A stretch of 64,000 nt of DNA, taken from contig MNCI01003010.1 in assembly GCA_015680685.1 (NCBI GenBank), positions 34,867 through 98,866 of the forward strand, given 5' to 3'. A program made the position numbers and the translations under genes. This document shows, in pieces, positions 1 to 11,603 of this stretch (positions are counted from its first letter, which is position 1; each line of letters opens with the position of its first letter). The notes under the pieces are model-generated. The model ran no database searches and was not told where the DNA came from. It saw only the letters and a list, made by a program, of their open reading frames with translations. Source of the DNA: Gnetum montanum. Taxonomy: Eukaryota; Streptophyta; Gnetopsida; Gnetales; Gnetaceae.

Positions 1-1164
1 ACGCCAGAATGGTATGACAACATTAAAGCCTACCTTCTACATGAGTTAAGACTTGCACAAAAAGACGTAATCCGCAAGCGTGCCCAGAAATATGTCATCA
101 TCAGAGATAGTACTCTCTGTAGATGCTCTTTTGATGGAGTATTGCTAACCTATGTTAACAATGACCAAGCACAAAGAATAGTTAGCGAAGTCCATGAAGG
201 ACTATGCGGAGGACACATAGCCCCGCGAACCATGGCCGCTAAAATTAGACGCTTGGGGTATTACTGGCCGTACATGGAATGAGACTGCCTAACCAAGGTT
301 AAGACATGTGACACATGCCAATGTTACGAAAATCTAATACACGTGTCACCAACTGAATTGCATACTACATAGATCACTTGGCCATTCCAAAAATGGGGAC
401 TAGACATCATAGGTCCCATCACGCCTAAGTCTTCCACAGAACATAGCTTCATTATTACCGCCACCGAGTATTTCACAAAGTGGGTCAAGGCTATTCCCCT
501 ACGAAAGATTACATCTCAACAAGTTTGCCATTTTATCTTGGACAATATAGTAACTAGGTTTAGGCTTCCCATGATTATTGTGACCAACAAAGGGCCACAA
601 TTTAGTAGTACCAAAACCAAATCTTTCTGCATTAACCTTGGCATTAAGAAATCTTTTTCTTCATCTTATTACCCACAAGAAAACATTCAAGCAGAGGCAA
701 CAAATAAGGTGGTTATCAATCTACTCAAGAAGATGCTCAGTAACAACAAAAAACAATGGCATGAAAAAATCCTCTATGTGCTATGGGCCTATCGTACGAC
801 ATGCAGAACAACTACCGATAGGACACCCTACAGCCTAGTCTATGGATCTGAACACAACGAGTCCAGAATTGTGGATTTAGACTCAGCAGAGGAGAAACGC
901 ATCCAGACGCTCGCCAACATCGAAAGGTATCAAGATAGGTAGAAATAGAGGCATCATCACAACTTGCATCAACGACCAATCAAGAAAGGAGACTTGGTTC
1001 TCAAAGCCGTTCATGAACTAGTGAGAAAATTCTCTGCAAGCTGGGAAGGCCCTTTCCTGGTTGTTAACGCATATGGCAACGGAGCATTTAGGCTAACAGA
1101 CATCAATGACAACGAATTCCTGAACCCGGTGAATCATATGTACTTGAAGTGGTACCACATTTAA
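1..1164 (+). pseudogene. Integrase end of pol, element D (broken)
   Basis: One reading frame from base 1 gives the HHCC zinc-binding region (HEGLCGGH and CDTC), the integrase core and a C-terminal SH3-like tail (GDLVLKA, WEGPF). Stops in this frame are at 280-282, 370-372, 940-942 and 946-948. The second catalytic Asp, in the motif TDNGPQF of sister copies, is Asn here (TNKGPQF), so the enzyme would be dead. About 20 codons present in the other copies are missing near 850. The start is off-window. Integrase joins the cDNA ends to host DNA; this copy could not. Confidence 0.9.
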
Positions 1165-1189
1165 ACATTGGCTTGGTTCAAACATAGGG

Positions 1190-1560
1190 TAACAAACATT
1201 TTCTATGATGTAGAATTGGCAAGGTTGTACACATCTGCTATGATGTAAAATTAGCATTTCTTGCACACATCTGCCACGATGCTAAACTGGCAAAGTTTTC
1301 GACCGTCCACCATGACGTGAAGCTAGCAAGGTAAGCATCTGTCTGCTGAGATGCTAAACTAGCACAGACTTGTCCCTAGGTCACGACACAAAACTGACAC
1401 CCACAGCACAATCTGATGGGACCATAAACCATCTCTTCCATCGTCTGCTACGACGTAAAACTAGCAGGCTTTAGTCTGCCCAGACTTTAAACTAGGACCA
1501 CGGTCTGCTGGGACTTAAAACCAGTAACAACGGTCCACCAAGACTTAAAATTGGAATCTA
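1190..1560 (+). repeat. Third repeat block (post-pol), element D
   Basis: Degenerate units carrying the phrase TATGAYRTAAAACTAGCA recur about every 40-60 bases, for example near 1235, 1275, 1315, 1350, 1450 and 1510. Blocks with the same phrase follow pol in elements A, B and C. No long ORF is present. Confidence 0.7.
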
Positions 1561-2746
1561 CCAACAAAGAATCCATGAAGTAAGCAAGCGTGATCACTCT
1601 TGCACTACATCCCTACCAAATGGAATGGGTAAGGGGTTGGAATAAATGCACTGCTGCTACCCCACTGGCATCCTAGTAATTCCTCAGATATGCCAAAAGG
1701 CATACTACTGACCCCTCAGAGATGTTGCTACGATAGCCACTTCGTAGTTGCAACTCCTGGGGTCAACTTTGCCACTTGGGACCCCAAGGAAACTATGGTC
1801 ACCCATAGCCTCAGTGGCCTTCATCCATTACCACCACAAGACTCTGCCTTAGCAGATTCATCTGGTTGGTTCTTTGTCCAGTCGATTGGGCAAGATGAAT
1901 CTCGCTCTTGAAAGCAACTTCCTGAACTGTGACATCAACATAGGGACCCTTACTTCTTGCTACGGTCCCTTCTCTGTGGCCTGTGCTCTCCTTTTTGCTT
2001 CAGACGATACTTGTTTCAACAACCTCCCTAGCAATTAGGAAGATTGCTTTTGCTCTCTATTCTCTGTTATGTTTTGCAGGTTACCTGCTATGATAGTGTT
2101 GATCGAGAATGCATTCACTAGGAGGTGAGGCGTCATGATGTTCTGAGATGGCTGCATAGACTAACCTGACTATTTGGAAGTGTAGACCCTTCCTTTTTCC
2201 CTCCATCAAACAGCTTATCTGACTTCCTCCTACCTTTATCCCTACAACCTTTACCCTTTCCTCCTATTTGTACAAAACGTGAACGTATAGACACCCTTTC
2301 GCACATGATAATCATCCATGGATTAGCATAATGCAACTCGCCTCATGGAAAGAATCCTTGAAAAAAATGGGCAAATCTAGGCAAAATGGATGTAAAACAA
2401 CTCATCCAGGCCATACAAGCATAACACAACTCATCCATGGAAACCCTTCATATGCAGTATAGCAACATAACCTCTCGGGAAAACATCCATGAGAAGATGC
2501 GTAATGACATGTTTGTGAAAGTTTCCTATTCACATTCTTGTGTCTTCCCTGAACCTCCTCCTCTCTGACTCCTTTAAGATCCCTCCTATACTCCTTATGC
2601 TCCCAACCTTTGCATTTCTAGGCTTGAAAAAGTGACATCTAAGCAATGGCTGCTGAACGTGTTGGTGTCTTTACCCCTATGGTGTTTCGTATTCTTTATC
2701 AACATCTTTCAGGCAAGCCCTCTAAACATCAACAAAGAGGGGTCAT
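1561..2746 (+). other. 3' UTR and polypurine tract, element D
   Basis: There is no convincing coding sequence. The last bases before the LTR are purine-rich (AACAAAGAGGGG, 2731-2742). The same tract precedes the 3' LTRs of A, B and C, so it is the likely plus-strand primer. Confidence 0.65.
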
Positions 2747-3965
2747 TGAAACACTATGAAATTTCAAGACCTCAATGGTTCAGCAAAATCTCGAGGCTCA
2801 GGCAAGGATCTGCAACATGTCGCACATCTCAGCAAGTTTTCTTTTTCAGCTAAAGGCTTGTTACGCTACATTACGTAGCACAGTGTAATAGACTCCAGAA
2901 AGACTGAACAGAAATAGGGGATGCACAGTGACAACACTTCTTTTTTGCAGGTTCGCTATGTTACGCCAGGTTACGCTATGTTGCGTAATGTATCATAATG
3001 CAGCATAATGCAAGAAGATAATTGAGATAGCAATATTCAGGCATTAGTAGTTCTTATGCCATGATACGCTCCCCAACGTATTATAGGGTAACTGTAGGAT
3101 ATTTTGTAACCAAAGCTCCAGCAAGGGTAGATTACGACACACTATGCTCCAGAGCATAAAATAGTGTGATTCCACAAGCTTCAAACAACAACGCACCAGG
3201 TCAATGGAATTTTGTTGGTTTAGGACACACCTCATCTAAACCGCTTTTTTCTCCTGACCCTAACCTTATAAATACTCCAGTTGACAATGATCAAGGGGTT
3301 GATAAAAAATTTCTCTTGGTTAGCAAAATTTTTCTCTAGGGGCAATTTTCTTTCATTGGCAATCGTTGACAATTTTTTAGCAAATATTGGCAAGAGAACA
3401 AGAGAGGATCAACAATCGAAAGAATGCGGAAGGCGATCGACAAGAGTTTTTGATCAAGAACTTCTAGTTAGCGGACATTCTGCTTCGGGTTTGACTCCCT
3501 TGCACCTAGATTGGCTAGAACAAGGTAGATCAGCCTTTGCTTGTTTCATCTTTGAATAGCTTTCCTATTCTTGGCATGTGCTTCGTCTAAATCGAAGTCT
3601 GCCTACAATCATTGTATCAAATATATTTGTTTATAAGCTAAATCCCAGATCTTGGGGTTGCATATCCTCTAAATCCAATCTATTGCATCCTATCTACATA
3701 GATTCTGCAATTTCTTTGAATCATTTATATAATTCTCGTTGCCTTCGAGATTACTGATATCATATCTCCTCATTGAAATCATTATCTTGTAATTTGGTTA
3801 TCATAAAATTTACTAATTAAGTAAGTTCTTGTCTAATCAACAAGACCGTTCAGGGCACCTCGGATTCATTTTCTTCAACATGGCCCTCGCACGGATCCGG
3901 GGTTGGAACTATGTATACGAAACTTTGTTCGGTATTTCCAGCGACCAATGTTTTCAGTCGTTACA
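2747..3965 (+). repeat. 3' LTR of element D
   Basis: It begins TGAAACAC right after the polypurine tract and ends in ACA, like the other LTRs here; length is 1219 bp. The U3 part has its own family motif (GTTACGCTATG and variants, 2860-3010). The last 130 bases align with the LTR ends of A and C (a phrase like CATTCAAGGCACTC followed by GCCCTC). A TATA box lies at 3267-3274. Confidence 0.75.
3267..3274 (+). promoter_or_regulatory. TATA box in LTR D
   Basis: TATAAATA lies about 700 bases before the LTR end, in the position where the other LTRs have theirs. It probably sets the start of the genomic RNA. Confidence 0.5.
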
Positions 3966-4354
3966 GCCCTTACTTGTTTACCATCTGTGAAAACCTTGGT
4001 CACGCTACGATTCAAAATGCTGCATAGACCAGTTACTGAAACTAAAAGCCCAACTTGTCAAGCTACCTTACACACGCTCATCTTGACTCACTCACACTAA
4101 GCCTAGTTTACTCACATTTTCGGTTTGCTCACGCTATCAGCTTGCTCACACTGTCAGCTTGCTCATGCTATCAGTTACTCACACTATCAGCTTGCTAACG
4201 TTGTCAGTTACTCACATGGTCAGCTTGCTCAGTTACTCACACTGTCAACTTGCTCACGATGTTAGCTTGCTCATGCTATTAGCTTGCTCATGCCAACTTG
4301 ACCACCTAGCTTACACATGCTCAACTTGTCCACCCCAGTTTATTCATGCTCACT
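3966..4354 (+). repeat. Leader of element C with CTCACGCT repeats
   Basis: From about 4070 the sequence repeats GCTCACGCTATCAGCTT and decayed forms about a dozen times up to 4350. The same core (ACGCT or its transition product ATGCT) fills C's LTR and the first intron of its opposite-strand gene. The ORFs here are low-complexity by-products. Confidence 0.7.
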
Positions 4355-7300
4355 ATGGAATCTTCCCAGAGCAACACAGTGACACTACCAATCTTTGACT
4401 TTGGGGCTGAAACTTTGAACCTTGTGACTGCTACGAAACCCATAACTATTATTGAATAGATAAACTCTCAAGGCCCTATGTGCCAATCACTTAGGTTACA
4501 GGGCAAAGACCCTACTTATGCAACTCTCACACTAGAACAATATAACTTCGTTTGTGTGAAAATTTAGACTAACCTGCCTATTGATCATGTGGAGAGAGAA
4601 GCAAAATGAAACTATGAACTTATTTACAAAGGAGATCATGAGTTCATCCCCTCATCATTTGATATAATCCCTCTTTCCAAACACCATCATCAACTTATAT
4701 CTCAGCTTCTTATGGTAAGAAGTCAAGCCTTACAGCCACCTCTGATAGAGCCTCAGAGTGGAGATGAGGAAGATGATTTCGTAGCCCAATATGAACATGG
4801 GGATTTGTACCATACCGGTAGTCCCCATGCTGATACAAACCCATTGTTCTAACCTTTTCTGGAAGAAACTATGCTTCTTCCTTCATCTACAAACACTCGA
4901 GCAATAGTTTCCCGATAAGAAGTACCTGCTTCCATTCCCACCTTCTCCATGCCCAACATTCAATTTGATACGTCCACTTCCATCATACCTCCACAAGTAT
5001 AGTTCCAACAACCCCCTCCTCAAACCAATGCAAGTTTAATCTTCTGACCTCAGGTAATTAGGATGCCATCTATCATACCAGCTTCCACGTCCACCCATTA
5101 CATACCACAAGTGCAAACGCATGGGGCACCATTAATTACTTCAACCCAACACATTCAGGGTGTCACTTCACAACCCGTGGCTGGGCAGTGGGTTCCACCA
5201 GCTATTTAGCAACACTAGTCTACTCACTACAGCATACCACACCCTGCAGTCTCATATATGAATGTTGCTCCACCACAACCGGTGATCCAATAGTCCCCCT
5301 TTCCACAAACAATACAACAATCGAAATACTACCAATCACAATCCATTCAACCCATAAGTCTGCCTACCACCCAAGAACGGGCGAACATAAAAAAGATGAT
5401 GCACTTGTTAACCGAGGAGTTAAAGTGCCTTAAAACTACAAACATTGAGGAACTCAAGGTGCTGGACTTCTATTAGGATGACCCAATACACCCTTCAGTC
5501 CCACCATTAACCTTGCCAAAGGGAATCTCATTGCCTTAACTAACCAAGTACAATTGAGAGGGAGATCCAAATGCCCATCTAGTAACATTTCGTCTAGAGT
5601 GTCTATTGCTTCAAGTTTGGCCTCATGCAATTCTATGTGTGTTTGCTATGTACCTAATGGAAAAAGCCTTAGACTAGTCCTGAGCTTTACCCCATAACTC
5701 CATATCCTCTCTGGAGGATCTGTTACATCAGTTTGTTACCCATTTTAAATATAATCTAAAGCCTGAAGCCACATTGGATAGCTTGATTTAGATCAAATAG
5801 GCACCATTAGAGCCAGTGCAAAAATTCATCCAAAGGTGGAGTGTAGCTCTCAATGAATGTCACGAGCCCATGCCTAAAACATATCTGCTTACCATCCTTA
5901 AAGCAACCGTGAATGAATTTATTAAATCAAAGCTTTATTATTTGAGTGCTTGTACTTTGAGCCAAGAATTCATGCAAATTAAGAACATAGAAGAGGTGGC
6001 ACAAACAAGTAATGACCCAGCTTTCTTGACCTTTAGGAGCCAACATACGAGGAAAGATAAGGATAAGTCCAAAATGACGGTAGCGGTGGTGGCAGAGACA
6101 GCCCAACCTAACAATCCAAGACAAAGAGGAAAATAACCTACTACTCTAACTGGCCATGAAAGAACCAGACCTATGCCTACACCCAATTCCTCTTCAAATA
6201 AAAACATCAATGTGGGTCACACTAGTACATTCAAACAAAAAGATCCCACCCAGTATACACCCTTGCATGTGAAACCTTCACAATTGCTAGATCAACTTCT
6301 AAAGGCTAGGCTAATCAAACATAAACAAATGTCCCTTGTAGTGTCTCAAATACAAGATCGATTCTGTGAGTTGGCCAAGAACCCAACTTTAGCAACAACC
6401 AATGAGCTCCCCATTCCAAGAGGCTTTAGGTTGGATAGGTTTTGCGAATATCATCAATGGTGTGGACATGGAATTGACTATTGGTTCACCTTAAAACAGG
6501 ACATATAGTGCATGATTGATAGGGGTGAAATAGTATTTGACGAGATGAACCCAGTAAGGCCCCAAAACCAACCCATGGGAATCTACAAATACCCTCTCAA
6601 TACTAATCACACATCATATGTGATTAACACTATCCTTGTGGAGAACGGATAGGACGTCTCGTGAAAACCTTTTTTAATCTACAGGTCCTCTGAAAATACA
6701 CCTACCTCAACACCTCCTCAAACTCCTTTCTTCATACAAACGTTCCCCACATCACAAAAACCATTCGTCATCCATGTACCCCCTTTTGTCGTAGCAGCAA
6801 CCACACCATTGGAAACCCAGCTCACACCCTTCATGATTCGGGTGCCAAAACACCTTGATGTGCAACCCCCTACCATTCCCTCATGACCCCTACAAGAGCA
6901 TCTTACCAACAAGTTAACACAAGTGTGTCTAGAGAAAGAACATCATGAGCACGAAGTACGACCACCAAAGCCCATACTGTTAAATGTTGTTCCCATGAGT
7001 CCATCCACCGGTGAGCCTAACACAAGTCACCAAGACAAGAATATTGGTACTCATAGGGTCCCAAACTTAACATCCCTAGGTGCCAATGCAAAAATCCCTC
7101 TATAAGAGATATGAATGCTAGGTTAAATGGAACAAGTCTTTGCAGATAAGAGTGCCCCAAATGGTAAAGATCTAGCGAGCGCATTGACCCAAGTTACGTA
7201 GGCTTTGAAACAAAAGAATACTTCCTTAAGCTTGTATGATTTGGTAATGACTTGAACTATACATCGGAAGGCTCTTGTGTCTATGTTAACTTCAATTACT

Positions 7301-8119
7301 ATTAGTGAGGACATTCCTGTAGATGAGCCATCCATTTATGTAGTATTGTCCCCATAACCTCAAGAATCGAGGACCACATCCCTAGAGTTTCATGCTAATA
7401 ACATTAAGCAAGATGAGAAGACAGGAGAGGTTACTACAGCCCCTATGTTCATGACGATACAAGTCAACCATTTCAAGATACATAGGGTGCATGTCGATGA
7501 TGGTGCAAAAACGAATGTAATACCCTTTCCTATCATCGAGAAATTAGAGCTTATAGAGTAGATATAGCCCACAAAAAATTCATTTTTAAAATCCTTCAGT
7601 GGTTCCCATGTCGTGGTGAAAGGCATGACTACCTTGAATTTCATAGAAGGGGACCAATTCCCCACATCACCTGAATTCGTAGTGGTTAACAAAATGTTGG
7701 CATTCAATATGATTCCAGAATGTCCTTGGCTAGCTCAACTTGGAGCCGTATCCTCACTAATCCATCAAGAGATCCACCTACCTTATGAGGGTGGTGAGAT
7801 CATCATACATGGGGATACGACAACATCACTTGCTTCCTCACACTCAGGAATGGATCAAGGATCAGAAATTGAATTCTCTGAGCCTAAACAAGGAACCATG
7901 AGCATACTTCAAGACATGAACCCAACGTTAACTCATGATCCTACTAAAACTGAGGAAGCACCTGACAACACAAACATAGGAGCCATTCCCACTGACGTCT
8001 CTTGGTCAGAATTACCCTTTGACATCACTAGTGAAGGAGAAGGTGAGTATAAAATCATGCCTACATGCCCTACCCCTCATGTCAAACTACGAAGGATTAA
8101 AAAGCAACTTAATGGTTAA
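4355..8119 (+). pseudogene. gag-protease polyprotein, element C (many stops)
   Basis: The ATG at 4355 opens a frame that, apart from stops, runs to 8119 and matches A and B throughout. Order: an acidic N-terminal part, a Pro/Gln-rich stretch, the capsid-like gag domain (about 5550-5910), a zinc knuckle of form C-x2-H-x4-H-x4-C with the last Cys changed to Trp (about 6445-6480), a Pro-rich linker with PFVIHVP-like repeats (6720-6890), and an aspartic protease with DDGA at about 7497-7508. The second protease motif, ILGRPWL in B, is damaged (PECPWL). Stops lie mostly at former Gln or Arg codons. The protein would have formed the particle and processed it. Confidence 0.85.
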
Positions 8120-8124
8120 GGCAA

Positions 8125-8395
8125 ACTACCCCTAAGCATCCAAAATGATGTTAAACTACCAACTATTCGGTATGACATTAAACTACCAGCAAAAATCTGC
8201 AATGACGTCAAACTAGCCATGATTAGAAATGGCTGGTTCATTTTAAAGCTCCCTAAAACTGTTATTACTTTGGCCCACTATGGCCTAAAATTGGTAAACC
8301 CTCTTCCTTTAACATGAATGTGATAGTCCATCATGACTTTAAACTGATGTGCACAGCCTGAAATGGCTTTAAACTAGAGCTCGGGATGTACAAAT
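8125..8395 (+). repeat. First repeat block (post-protease), element C
   Basis: Four to seven decayed units of the form ATGACRTTAAACTACCA start directly after the protease stop codon. The matching blocks are 15612-15880 in A and 31300-31460 in B. Confidence 0.7.
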
Positions 8396-8751
8396 CCACA
8401 AACTCTTGTTACACTACGTTAAATGTTCATTTACAAGTTACAAGTTACAATTTCAATTCATGCCTTCTCATTACTTTCCTCTTTTACAAATATTGGATTT
8501 ACATTTTGTTCCCCCATTTTCATTTAGTTACATGCATATGTTCATGATAATACTTGAGAAAACAAATAAAAAAAAGAGAAAACATATAAAATAAAAAAAT
8601 GATATGTCAATATGGTAATAAAATCCCAACACATTATGCCATGATTAGATCCATATTATTACATTTTTCCATCATACATTTCCATTAAACATCCAAAAAT
8701 CCAAAACATTTAATAGCTAAAGCCCGATTAATAGTAAGCTCATGAAGGGGG
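8396..8751. other. AT-rich spacer, element C
   Basis: A/T-rich sequence with poly-A runs lies between the repeat block and the 3' end of the opposite-strand gene. It could hold that gene's polyadenylation region. I see no ORF worth calling. Confidence 0.4.
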
Positions 8752-9182
8752 CTAGTCTCCAAGATCCTCTTCATCATATGCTCTCGCTCCACTAGGGCCA
8801 GCTCCATCATTAACATGTCCCTATATTAGAGCCAAAAAAAATAGGTAAGAGTAATAAAGTAACTCACAAATGCAAAACTAGGAAAAAATAGTAACACTAA
8901 CAATGAAAAAAATAAAATCATACAAAAATAGGCACCATAATAAAACACTCACAAGTGAGGAAGGCCTTAGGCTGACCTCTAAACACTGTAGAATCTCCTC
9001 CTCGGGCACATTTGCCCAATCCTCCTCCAGGCCAAGATCAATACCAGCCAAGGCTTTACCGTTGTCCACCGAAGTCCAAGTTAGGTGCTCAAGAAAGAAC
9101 ATGCCTATCAAAGCCTCCCTGGAGGCAGTAGTAATGGTTCTTTCGGGAGATCCCTCCACCTTGGTGCACTCGAAAAACCTAT
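8752..9182 (-). pseudogene. Opposite-strand gene of element C, last two exons (cut by element A)
   Basis: On the minus strand the 3' half of exon 7 (9182-8953) ends at a GTGAGT donor, and exon 8 (8820-8752) follows an ATATAG acceptor and ends at TAG (8754-8752). The exon 8 protein (PSGA followed by acidic residues and a final GD) matches exon 8 of element B. The exon 7 protein matches B over about 75 residues (for example GKALAGIDLGLEEDWA against GKTLADVDLGLDGIDWA). Exon 7 continues at 43896 beyond element A. Confidence 0.7.
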
Positions 9183-10775
9183 TAAAACACCACAAAATTT
9201 TGGCCTAGCACTTTCAAACAAGATTCAAGTTAAGTCATGCAACCACCCAAGCATGAATACAGCATGACCAAACTTGGAGGTCTCCGAAATAGCCCCCGAT
9301 GCTCCACGATTCAACAAGCAAGGTTCCCCAAGGCTCACCGGTAGCTACATCAACTTCTGACATCTAGAATCAAAAGTTTTGGGCTCAAAATGCTTAGTTT
9401 TGGCTAAGTATAATTTGGCTACATTTTCAGACGCTGCTTAGCATAAGGCTCAGCGTCACCAACATTTGGAGCCCTGAAACTAAGTCAAAATAGGTAGAAA
9501 TCAAGCACAAGGACCCCCCATGACCTTCACCAAGGTCCCCAGTAGGTCCCAGCCTCTAGAAAATCAAGATTTGGGCCTCAAATATGCCACTTTGACTTAG
9601 TGATGCTAGGGGTTATTTTCAGACGCTACTTAGCGTAAGGCTCAGCATCACCAACCAAAATAGGGCTAAAACGACATCCAAATAAGCCCAAATTTGGCAC
9701 ACAAAACCCTCATGACCCATGGCATGCAGATCCACTCTGAAAATGGGTCTCACAGGTCAAAAATAGGTTCAAAATGCACTATTTTCAGGTCATACATTGT
9801 TAGTGACGTTGACGCTAGACGCTGACGCTAACACTGATGCTGGACATTGACGCTAATGCTGGACGCTGATGCTAGAATAGGCTATGCACACATCAGAGCC
9901 AAATTCACACATACTGGAGGCTTTGGTAGCAAAAGAAAAAAAAGCATAGATCTGTAGATCTAGAGGCTAGACATCCAGATCCACTCTTGTACTTTAACAT
10001 TCTTTGTAAATTTTTGCATGTTTCAGTGTATCAAGCTGTTACGCTGTGGATTACACACATCAACATAAGAGATCTTGGTCATGCTACATGTTTTACATTG
10101 TAACATTTCGTGCATCTAGTCAATGCACACACTTGTCACCTGATTCGAAGTTTTCTCACCCTGCAACCACTAATCTTCTCCGAGATCCGAATCTCGTGCC
10201 TAAAATCCTATAAATCTCCTGTTTTTCCACTAGATCAAGGTTTAGAAAATTTAAATCTCACACACTTAAGAAATCTGGGCATTAATCTCATATGCTGGGC
10301 TTCATACAGACTGGATGCTATACACCTGCAACCCAAAAAAAACCTGCATCTTCCTAGCATCCGTTCTCATCCATCATGGCTAAATGTCCACCTTGCGATC
10401 ACTCCGCAACTACATTCTGATCAGTGCATATTCTAATTGTTTATCAATACAAATAGTTTTCATTTTTGCTCAGATTTTTGTAGTTTACATTTTTTTTCCT
10501 GTTCACATTTTCTTATTTTCATTATTTAAACAATTTACATTCATTTTTATTTTGTTTACGTTTAGTTTTTGCATTCGTTTACGTATAAGCCAAAGTACCG
10601 TGATTGTGTACGTTTGGGGAAGTCCTTGTTTGATCTGCATGCAGACCATTCAAGGTACTCTACCTTCGTTGATTTCCAGCTTGCCCTCAGGTGAAGGCAG
10701 GGTCTTACTATTTCATCCGTAGATCTCTTGGTGTCCATTTATTCTAGCCTCTCACTGACGATTTCAGATGGTACA
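9183..10775 (+). repeat. 5' LTR of element A
   Basis: It is 1593 bp long and aligns with the A-type LTR at 24687. The first bases are TAAAACACC, where the other copy has TGAAACACC (G to A). U3 carries an array of GACGCTGACGCT-like units (9800-9880). A TATAAAT box is at 10209-10215. The end is GGTACA, six bases before the primer-binding site. Confidence 0.85.
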
Positions 10776-10781
10776 GTAAAA

Positions 10782-10798
10782 TGGTGCTAGAAGGAGGG
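10782..10798 (+). other. Primer-binding site, element A
   Basis: TGGTGCTAGAAGGAGGG begins with the TGG needed to pair with a tRNA 3'-CCA end and lies six bases behind the LTR. Element B has the identical 17 bases. The closest tRNA end I recall is a leucine type, but I cannot confirm this without a search. Confidence 0.7.
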
Positions 10799-11603
10799 CC
10801 TAGGCATTTTTGAGATTCCATAGTAAATACCTAATAATCTGGCACATTGTAAGCAGTAGAAGAACAAACCAGTGACCCTGAGCAGATCGGTAGCATCAAT
10901 CTCTCATCTCACATCGGGGCTAGCATCTGACTTGTGACCTACCTTTGTGACTATGCTCTGACCAGTGTAAACACTTTTCATCATTAATCATCTCATTTCT
11001 ACCACTCATGTGTATCATTTTTGATTGTTAAATTTCTATATTTGTTTAAATTTCCTGTTCGTATTCATGTTTACATTTGCGTTTCTACATTACGTCTGTA
11101 TTGCGTTTATGTTTGCGCGCAACTGCCTGTCTGCCTGGAAATTTTTACAAAATGAAACAGTTTCTGTCACAATCCCTAGCGTGTGCATGTTGTAGTCCGC
11201 CTCCAGTCTAGTGCACGCATGTAGCAGTTCATGCTATCATCCACCATATCTAGTTTACGCTGCTTCCTTTAATGTGCGATGTTTCTCTAGTTTACACTAC
11301 TAATTCCAGTCTCCCATTTACGCACGCTGCACATCCGTCCACTCACCAAATTCCAGTGTGCTCACGTTGTTGACTAGTTTCCAGTAAGTTAATGTTGCTT
11401 TGCTTCCTACTCACACACGTTGTTGAACAATTTTCCCTCACACACACGCTGCTGTTTCCTAGTCTAGCATACACACGCTGTTAACTATAACTCCCAGCGT
11501 GTTCATGTTGCTCAGTCCTCATAACTTACACTGTCCATAACTTGTTTACGCTCTACACAGCTTACTACTTACTCATGTTGTTCACAACCTATCAAATGCA
11601 CCC
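10799..11603 (+). repeat. Leader of element A with ACACGCTGTT repeats
   Basis: This is untranslated sequence between primer-binding site and gag. From about 11230 to 11600 it repeats units such as CACACGCTGTT, CTCACGTTGTTGA and TTTACGCTGCT, spaced 25-45 bases. The same core recurs in A's LTR and on the promoter side of its opposite-strand gene. Confidence 0.65.

Larger units (their letters stand above)
1..3965 (+). mobile_element. Element D: 3' part of a Tat-type Ty3/gypsy LTR retrotransposon
   Basis: The segment holds the end of pol (integrase), a block of short repeats, a 3' UTR, a purine-rich tract and a complete 3' LTR. The rest of the element lies left of the window. Its integrase is collinear with those of elements A, B and C. 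The base after the LTR end (3966) falls in sequence that resembles the region just behind the primer-binding site of A and B, so D probably inserted there in element C. The matching left junction is off-window, so the target duplication cannot be checked. Confidence 0.8.

Noticed and set aside
2747-3965. Reading this LTR as the 5' LTR of element C
   Set aside because: No primer-binding site follows it, its U3 differs from C's 3' LTR, and it directly follows an integrase and a polypurine tract.
4159-4398. ORF inside the C leader as a protein
   Set aside because: It is a by-product of the CTCACGCT repeats and overlaps the gag start in another frame.
8037-8055. Consensus donor GAAG/GTGAGT near the end of C's protease as start of a protease-pol intron
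   Set aside because: The matching positions in A (GATGTTGAAT) and B (GACGCTGAAT) are not donors, and the phase does not fit the pol frame.
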